Below, piece after piece: positions 5,714 through 8,836 of a DNA stretch of 8,836 nt (position 1 is the first letter of the stretch; every line of letters begins with the position of its first letter). Made by a program: the position numbers and the translations under genes. The notes under the pieces are model-generated. The model had not been told where the DNA came from, ran no database searches, and saw nothing but the letters and a program-made list of their open reading frames with translations. The DNA is taken from positions 1 to 8,836 of the forward strand of contig CANQOZ010000045.1 in assembly GCA_947625585.1 (NCBI GenBank), given 5' to 3'. This DNA comes from an uncultured Eubacteriaceae bacterium (lineage in GTDB: Bacteria > Bacillota > Clostridia > Eubacteriales > Eubacteriaceae).

Positions 5714-6020
5714 ATAGTCTGTCCAAGTTTACTAACAAAATTGGACTAAAGAGGTTTAGGAATAAGTAAATATTTAAAGCATATGATACAAACTTAGTAG
5801 TTTTAGCTTTACAAACTTTACTTAAACCTTTTAGTTGTTGTCTTTATTGTTTAACACTTAATCGTTTATAATATTTAAGTGAATGTTAAAGCTTTAAAAG
5901 CTTCCAGTCGACTGGGTTGAATACAAATGAACCGAAGTTCAAGACCGTAAGGGATAATTACGAAATTTTTCTTTAGCTAAATAACGTATTTCGTCTACGC
6001 ATACAATATATTGTAATTCT

Positions 6021-6049
6021 ATTATACTGATTTGAGCCCAAAAAGTCAA
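6021..6049 (-). promoter_or_regulatory. Strong minus-strand promoter without a downstream ORF
   Basis: On the minus strand TTGACT (6049-6044), a 17-bp spacer and TATAAT (6026-6021) match the sigma-A consensus at 11 of 12 positions, the best in the window. The predicted +1 is A6014, inside the palindrome TACAATATATTGTA (6002-6015). Everything transcribed from it for hundreds of bases is non-coding, supporting an RNA gene. Confidence 0.7.
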
Positions 6050-6059
6050 GAAATGTAAA

Positions 6060-6484
6060 TTCATAAAGCGAATTTAGGAGAAAAACAGCAAAAATATAAG
6101 ATTTTAGCAAGTTTTAAACGATTACCTTAATCTTTATTAGAAAATCTATGTTATCTTTACAACTATCAGGGTAAAAATTTTACTACATTATAAATTTCTC
6201 TAAAACTGACAAATTTCGCTAAAAATCAATGATTTTAGAATAAATTTTTCAAGAAATTTTAAAATTTTTAAAGAATTTTAGGATCCAACTTATTTAATAC
6301 TGGTATTTTTTGCTTTTTTAATTCACTTCATCTTCAGAAAACTTACCGCTCATAAAATCAGATATATTAATAAGTATCGAAGTTCACATTGGACGTTGAA
6401 ATCCTGATTAATGAAAGTATTATTAGATATAATGAAATTTTAATTATTATAGTTTTATGATGTTTTCTATGATAAATTTTCATT
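6060..6484. other. A+T-rich intergenic stretch, nothing recognised
   Basis: Between the ncRNA promoter and the tRNA promoter I see no ORF with a ribosome binding site, no RNA family and no consensus promoter. There is a weak CTAAAA/TTTTAG hairpin at 6213-6239, and an 11-codon ATG ORF on the minus strand near 6350-6318 without a Shine-Dalgarno sequence. Confidence 0.6.
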
Positions 6485-6519
6485 ATAAACTTCAAAATTA
6501 CTGAAGTTTATGTTAAAAT
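6485..6519 (+). promoter_or_regulatory. tRNA-Arg promoter with overlapping inverted repeat
   Basis: TTCAAA (6491-6496) and TAAAAT (6514-6519) have a 17-bp spacer, and TG at 6511-6512 makes an extended -10. The start site should be near 6526, 7 nt before the tRNA. A perfect 10-bp inverted repeat, ATAAACTTCA (6485-6494) / TGAAGTTTAT (6502-6511), covers the -35 box and most of the spacer. Confidence 0.55.
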
Positions 6520-6532
6520 AATAGTTCGACAT

Positions 6533-6606
6533 GTACCCGTAGCTCAGAAGGACAGAGTAACAGCCTCCGAAGCTGTAGGCCGGTGGTTCAATTCCACTCG
6601 GGTACA
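6533..6606 (+). tRNA. tRNA-Arg (anticodon CCG)
   Basis: This is a full cloverleaf of 74 nt. The acceptor stem is GTACCCG with CGGGTAC (7 bp) and discriminator A6606. The D arm is GCTC/GAGT, with GG in the loop. The anticodon stem is ACAGC/GCTGT with loop CTCCGAA, giving anticodon CCG, which reads the rare Arg codon CGG. The T stem is GGTGG/CCACT with loop TTCAATT. CCA is not encoded and must be added by tRNA nucleotidyltransferase. A T tract (6608-6614) follows the gene and may help end transcription, although no separate stem is seen. The tRNA stands alone inside the non-coding region. Confidence 0.95.
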
Positions 6607-6614
6607 CTTTTTTT

Positions 6615-6900
6615 GAATTTTTTTAATCAATAATTCTCAATTTTAAAACTTTTCAATTGAATCTAATAGAAATCTCATTAAAATTAATTGACTATCAAAC
6701 TCTTTTATAATCATCTAAAATTTTCCAAAAACTATCACTTAACGTTTGACTAGCTTTTGTTTACATGCTCTTTTAACAGTATGTTCATATTAAGTTTTAG
6801 GTTTTTTGTTATTCCTCCAGTTATGTTTAGAGCTTTTTGATAATTACAAATGAAAGCTTTCTTTTCAATTGTTGTCCTTTATAACATTCTTTAATAAATC
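6615..6900. other. Intergenic stretch, nothing recognised
   Basis: A+T-rich sequence without a supportable gene. The longest notable plus-strand ATG ORF encodes 19 hydrophobic residues (6781-6840), but it has no ribosome binding site and is probably chance. Confidence 0.6.
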
Positions 6901-6904
6901 TTTT

Positions 6905-6988
6905 AAAAACTAAAAACCGCTCCCACGTGAGCGGTAAATGAAATCAATACATTGTCAAGGAGTTTGCCTCCTTATTTATTTCGTGGAT
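6905..6988 (-). ncRNA. Candidate compact small RNA with own promoter and terminator
   Basis: On the minus strand a promoter (6994-7023) should start an RNA near A6988. About 80 nt later it ends at a clear terminator, ACCGCTC/GAGCGGT (6935-6929 with 6922-6916), loop ACGTGG, then TTTTAGTTTTT. Between them is a 6-bp hairpin, AAGGAG-GCAAA-CTCCTT (6973-6957), that hides a perfect Shine-Dalgarno-like AAGGAGG. The 5' segment CCACG (6986-6982) is complementary to CGTGG in the terminator loop (6927-6923), and GAAAT nearby is complementary to ATTTC before the terminator. An alternative fold or pseudoknot is therefore possible. No ORF of useful length is enclosed. The family is unknown. Confidence 0.5.
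6911..6935 (-). terminator. Intrinsic terminator of the minus-strand small RNA
   Basis: A perfect 7-bp, GC-rich stem with a 6-nt loop is followed by TTTTAGTTTTT on the minus strand only. The plus-strand side has AAATG, so the direction is clear. Confidence 0.75.
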
Positions 6989-6993
6989 AAAAC

Positions 6994-7023
6994 AGTATAT
7001 CATGAAATAAATTTTTTAGTGAA
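6994..7023 (-). promoter_or_regulatory. Promoter of the minus-strand small RNA
   Basis: On the minus strand TTCACT (7023-7018), an 18-bp spacer and TATACT (6999-6994) are seen, with TG one base before the -10 box (TGATATACT), an extended -10. Confidence 0.5.
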
Positions 7024-7126
7024 TTTAACTTATTGACAAATCAATATTAAGTTTAAATTTATCTTTAACTTATATTTTCAAGACGACTTTAATGATTCTG
7101 ATCAAATTTTTTAGTTGAACTTAAAA

Positions 7127-7155
7127 TTATCACAAAATTAAACCATCAGTATAAT
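7127..7155 (+). promoter_or_regulatory. Possible promoter of degV
   Basis: TTATCA (7127-7132) and TATAAT (7150-7155) have a 17-bp spacer and would give a leader of about 100 nt. A second TATAAT at 7222-7227, nearer the gene, lacks a good -35 box. It ends the 13-mer TTTCAATTATAAT that also occurs at 1683-1695, and in both copies AGGYAAACG lies 2-4 bp upstream of the 13-mer. I cannot tell which one is used. Confidence 0.4.
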
Positions 7156-7233
7156 TTGAACTTTTAAAAACTCTGACTTTGGATAAATCTTTAATAAAAG
7201 TAGGCAAACGGAAATTTCAATTATAATATTGAT

Positions 7234-7249
7234 TAAAACTATAGTTTTA
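7234..7249. promoter_or_regulatory. 16-bp perfect palindrome before degV (operator candidate)
   Basis: TAAAACTATAGTTTTA lies 6 bp after the TATAAT at 7222-7227 and just before the AAAGGAAGA ribosome binding site. A repressor bound here could block transcription start, or the RNA hairpin could lie beside the ribosome binding site. It does not match the FapR box. Confidence 0.45.
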
Positions 7250-7262
7250 GTAAAGGAAGATT

Positions 7263-8108
7263 ATGGCTTGGAAAATTGTAGCTGATTCCTCAGCTGACGT
7301 CTCTAAAGACTTTAAACCCAAAGGGGATACTACATTTGAAGAAGTTCCTCTAACTATGATCGTTGGACCAAAAGAATTTGTAGACAATCATGACTTAGAT
7401 GTTGAAGAATTAATACAAGCAATTGACGAATATCCGGAGGCATCCACATCATCTTGTCCAACACCCGATAGTTATAAAAAAGCTTTTGAGGAAGAAAATG
7501 CCGACAAAATTATTGCTGTAACTATCTCTAGTGGATTGTCCGGTTCATACAATTCTGCTCAACTCGCTAAATCGTTAGTTCAAGAAAAAATGCCGGAAAA
7601 AGAAATCCATATAGTTGATTCCTTGGGAACGAGTGGAACGGAACTATTAATTGTTAATAAAGCAGATGAATTAATTAGCCAGGGATTAAGTTTTGACGAA
7701 GTAGTTGAAGAATTAGAAAAATATCGGGATTCCCTTGAAATACTTTACACACTAGGTAGATTTGAAAACCTTGTTAAAAACGGACGGATGAACAAAATCG
7801 TAGGTAAAATCATCCAGAAGTTCAAGATCCGAATAATTGGTATAGGTAATAACGGAACAATTAAAATACTCTATAAAGTTCGAGGGGAAGCTCAGGCTAT
7901 TAAAAAATTAGTACAGGAAATGGGAAAATTAAAAGATATGGATGGAGTTGATGTTATCATCGGCCATACCATGAATATGCCTGGAGCTGTTACAATGAAA
8001 CATTATATTGAAAAGATCTATCCTAACGTTGGTTCAATTACAATTATTGAATCGGGTGGTCTTAATTCTTATTATGCAGAAGAAGAAGGTTTAATTGTCT
8101 CTTTCTAA
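7263..8108 (+). CDS. DegV-family (FakB-like) fatty-acid-binding protein
   Basis: At 281 aa it has the normal length for DegV proteins, soluble two-domain proteins that hold a fatty acid. FakB members present it to the kinase FakA for phosphorylation and phospholipid synthesis. Visible family features are KIVADSSADVS (4-14), the serine/threonine-rich binding loop STSSCPTP (61-68), TISSGLSGSYNSA (87-99), VDS (118-120), and GRFENLVKNGRMNKIVGKI (165-183), the equivalent of the usual LEYLxKGGRI segment. The C-terminus reads SGGLNSYYAEEEGLIVSF. The family's usual G-x-H-x-GPG-x-x-G ending, which includes the conserved His near the ligand carboxylate, is absent. This may be a divergent paralog with a changed ligand or phosphotransfer role. 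The start is supported by AAAGGAAGA 4-5 nt upstream. The gene is monocistronic and shares a convergent terminator with polC. No fakA is in the window. Confidence 0.9.
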   Translation: MAWKIVADSSADVSKDFKPKGDTTFEEVPLTMIVGPKEFVDNHDLDVEELIQAIDEYPEASTSSCPTPDSYKKAFEEENADKIIAVTISSGLSGSYNSAQLAKSLVQEKMPEKEIHIVDSLGTSGTELLIVNKADELISQGLSFDEVVEELEKYRDSLEILYTLGRFENLVKNGRMNKIVGKIIQKFKIRIIGIGNNGTIKILYKVRGEAQAIKKLVQEMGKLKDMDGVDVIIGHTMNMPGAVTMKHYIEKIYPNVGSITIIESGGLNSYYAEEEGLIVSF

Positions 8109-8112
8109 AAGT

Positions 8113-8139
8113 AAAGGTGCGAACTCTCGCACCTTTTTT
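8113..8139. terminator. Shared convergent terminator of degV and polC
   Basis: AAAGGTGCGA (8113-8122) pairs perfectly with TCGCACCTTT (8127-8136) around ACTC, followed by TTT on the plus strand (six T in total, 8134-8139). On the minus strand the stem ends in TTTACTTTT, so it can also stop polC transcripts. Confidence 0.9.
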
Positions 8140-8143
8140 AATT

Positions 8144-8836
8144 CTAAAAGAATGTCACTTGATTGTCTTCAGGTATTCCATCTAGACATCCTAATTCTTT
8201 CAAACTATTTAAATTGGTTTTAGTAATTTTACTCTTACTTAGTAAATCTCTTTGTGACAAAATTTCTTCATTATGAATAGCATTGTATAAACTTTCAGCA
8301 GCCGTATCCCCCATACCACTTATTGTATTAAACGGTGGAATTAAGGCATCGCCTTCAATTAAGAACTTATTGTAATGAGACTTATAAAGATCGACTCCTT
8401 TTACCTTAAATCCTCTTGCATAAAGTTCTAGAGCAATTTCCAAAGATGTTAAACTTTCCTTATCCTTATTCGTTAATTCACTAAATGTCTCATTTTCAAT
8501 CTTAAAGATTTCCTCTTTAACTGCTTCAAACCCGCTTGAGATTACTTTTAAGTCAAATTCTTTGGAACGAATTCCAAAATAGCAGGAATAATATTCAAGT
8601 GGATAATGGATCTTATACCAGGCAATTCTAAATGCCATAATGACATAAGCTGCAGCATGAGCTTTCGGGAAAAGATATTTAATCTTTTGGCAAGAATTAA
8701 TAAACCATTCTTCAACCTTTTCATCTCTCATCTTCTTAAGTTCCTCATCCGTTAACCCCTTCCCTTTTCGAACGTGTTCCATTATGGTAAAGGAGTCAAT
8801 TGGCTTTAAACCACGTTTTAAGAGCGAGAGCATGAT
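8144..8836 (-). CDS. polC: DNA polymerase III, PolC-type alpha subunit (C-terminal part)
   Basis: The last 230 codons of the replicative polymerase are present, and the gene continues beyond the right edge: the frame is open through 8836, and the ATG at 8833 is internal. Recognisable segments are LLKRGLKPIDSFTIMEHVRKGKGL and the highly conserved helix KYLFPKAHAAAYVIMAFRIAWYKIHYPLEYY, then a linker, and a C-terminal helix-hairpin-helix region around FNTISGMGDTAAESLYNAI. The protein ends in QVTFF, which fits the C-terminal beta-clamp-binding motif (QLSLF type) that tethers PolC to the sliding clamp. PolC is the main leading-strand polymerase of low-GC Gram-positives and supports placing the window in Bacillota. 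It converges with degV and ends 5 nt from their shared terminator. Confidence 0.95.
   Translation of the reverse strand: MMLSLLKRGLKPIDSFTIMEHVRKGKGLTDEELKKMRDEKVEEWFINSCQKIKYLFPKAHAAAYVIMAFRIAWYKIHYPLEYYSCYFGIRSKEFDLKVISSGFEAVKEEIFKIENETFSELTNKDKESLTSLEIALELYARGFKVKGVDLYKSHYNKFLIEGDALIPPFNTISGMGDTAAESLYNAIHNEEILSQRDLLSKSKITKTNLNSLKELGCLDGIPEDNQVTFF

Larger units (their letters stand above)
5652..6014 (-). ncRNA. Candidate structured non-coding RNA (unknown family)
   Basis: A near-perfect minus-strand promoter (6021-6049) points into sequence with no supportable ORF but a run of consecutive hairpins. In minus-strand order they are: a 14-bp palindrome at the predicted 5' end (6015-6002); ACGAAAT/ATTTCGT; TGAAC(UUCG)GTTCA (5941-5928), with the stable C-UUCG-G loop only on this strand; CCAG(TCGA)CTGG (5915-5904); AAGCTT-TTA-AAGCTT (5903-5889); and a CACTTAA/TTAAGTG stem. 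After a less structured stretch comes a 10-bp GACCTTTAGG/CCTAAAGGTC hairpin (5693-5659) followed by TTTATTT. The 3' end is uncertain: transcription could run on to the stronger terminator near 5279, giving about 740 nt. I see none of the hallmark sequences of RNase P RNA, tmRNA, SRP RNA or common riboswitches, and the ends are not complementary as in 6S RNA. Confidence 0.5.

Noticed and set aside
5625..5723. Minus-strand open stretch of about 32 codons reading ...MIVGHPKGLYLNDEFID
   Set aside because: It looks protein-like, but it is short, lacks a ribosome binding site and contains the 10-bp hairpin 5659-5693. Random frames of this size are common.
5650..6020. 6S RNA, RNase P RNA, tmRNA or SRP RNA
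   Set aside because: The predicted 5' and 3' ends are not complementary (6S). GAGGAAAGTCC (RNase P), a tRNA-like end (tmRNA) and the SRP helix 8 loops are not seen.
5038..7262. CRISPR array, insertion sequence or integrated element at the tRNA
   Set aside because: There are no regularly spaced direct repeats, no transposase or integrase fragments, and no duplicated tRNA 3' end.

Overview
The window is A+T-rich bacterial DNA from a low-GC member of the Bacillota, probably an anaerobic Clostridia-like lineage. The reasons are a PolC-type DNA polymerase III, a type III glutamine synthetase (GSIII/GlnN), a split archaeal-type glutamate synthase with ferredoxin domains, a DegV-family protein, AAGGA-type ribosome binding sites, and TTGaca/TATAAT promoters with 17-bp spacers. 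The genus cannot be fixed from the sequence.

Layout. Positions 1-1537 (minus strand) hold a two-gene glutamate synthase cluster: the class II glutamine amidotransferase subunit (gltB1-like) and, overlapping its end by 11 nt, the start of the ferredoxin/FMN synthase subunit, which runs off the left edge. Positions 1538-2005 are a divergent control region. Positions 2006-4147 (plus) encode GSIII. The two divergent units together form the GS-GOGAT ammonium assimilation route. GS makes glutamine from glutamate and NH3, and GOGAT uses glutamine plus 2-oxoglutarate to remake two glutamates. Each has a near-consensus promoter and, between promoter and start codon, a strong intrinsic terminator, so both look controlled by termination/antitermination in the leader.

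Two tandem terminators follow glnN, then an orphan 202-aa protein of unknown function (4429-5037, plus) with its own terminator.

Positions 5038-7262 are about 2.2 kb with only one certain gene, a tRNA-Arg(CCG) at 6533-6606. The rest is rich in hairpins and carries promoter-like sites without ORFs. A near-perfect minus-strand promoter at 6021-6049 feeds a chain of hairpins that includes a C(UUCG)G tetraloop. A plus-strand extended -10 at 5147-5155 feeds another UUCG-capped hairpin. A set of mutually exclusive hairpins lies at 5279-5362, and a compact promoter-hairpin-terminator unit on the minus strand at about 6905-7023. These are candidate non-coding RNAs and I could not assign any of them to a known family.

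Positions 7263-8108 (plus) encode a DegV/FakB-like fatty-acid-binding protein with an unusual C-terminus. A shared convergent terminator separates it from the 3' end of polC (8144-8836, minus), which runs off the right edge and ends in a beta-clamp-binding motif.
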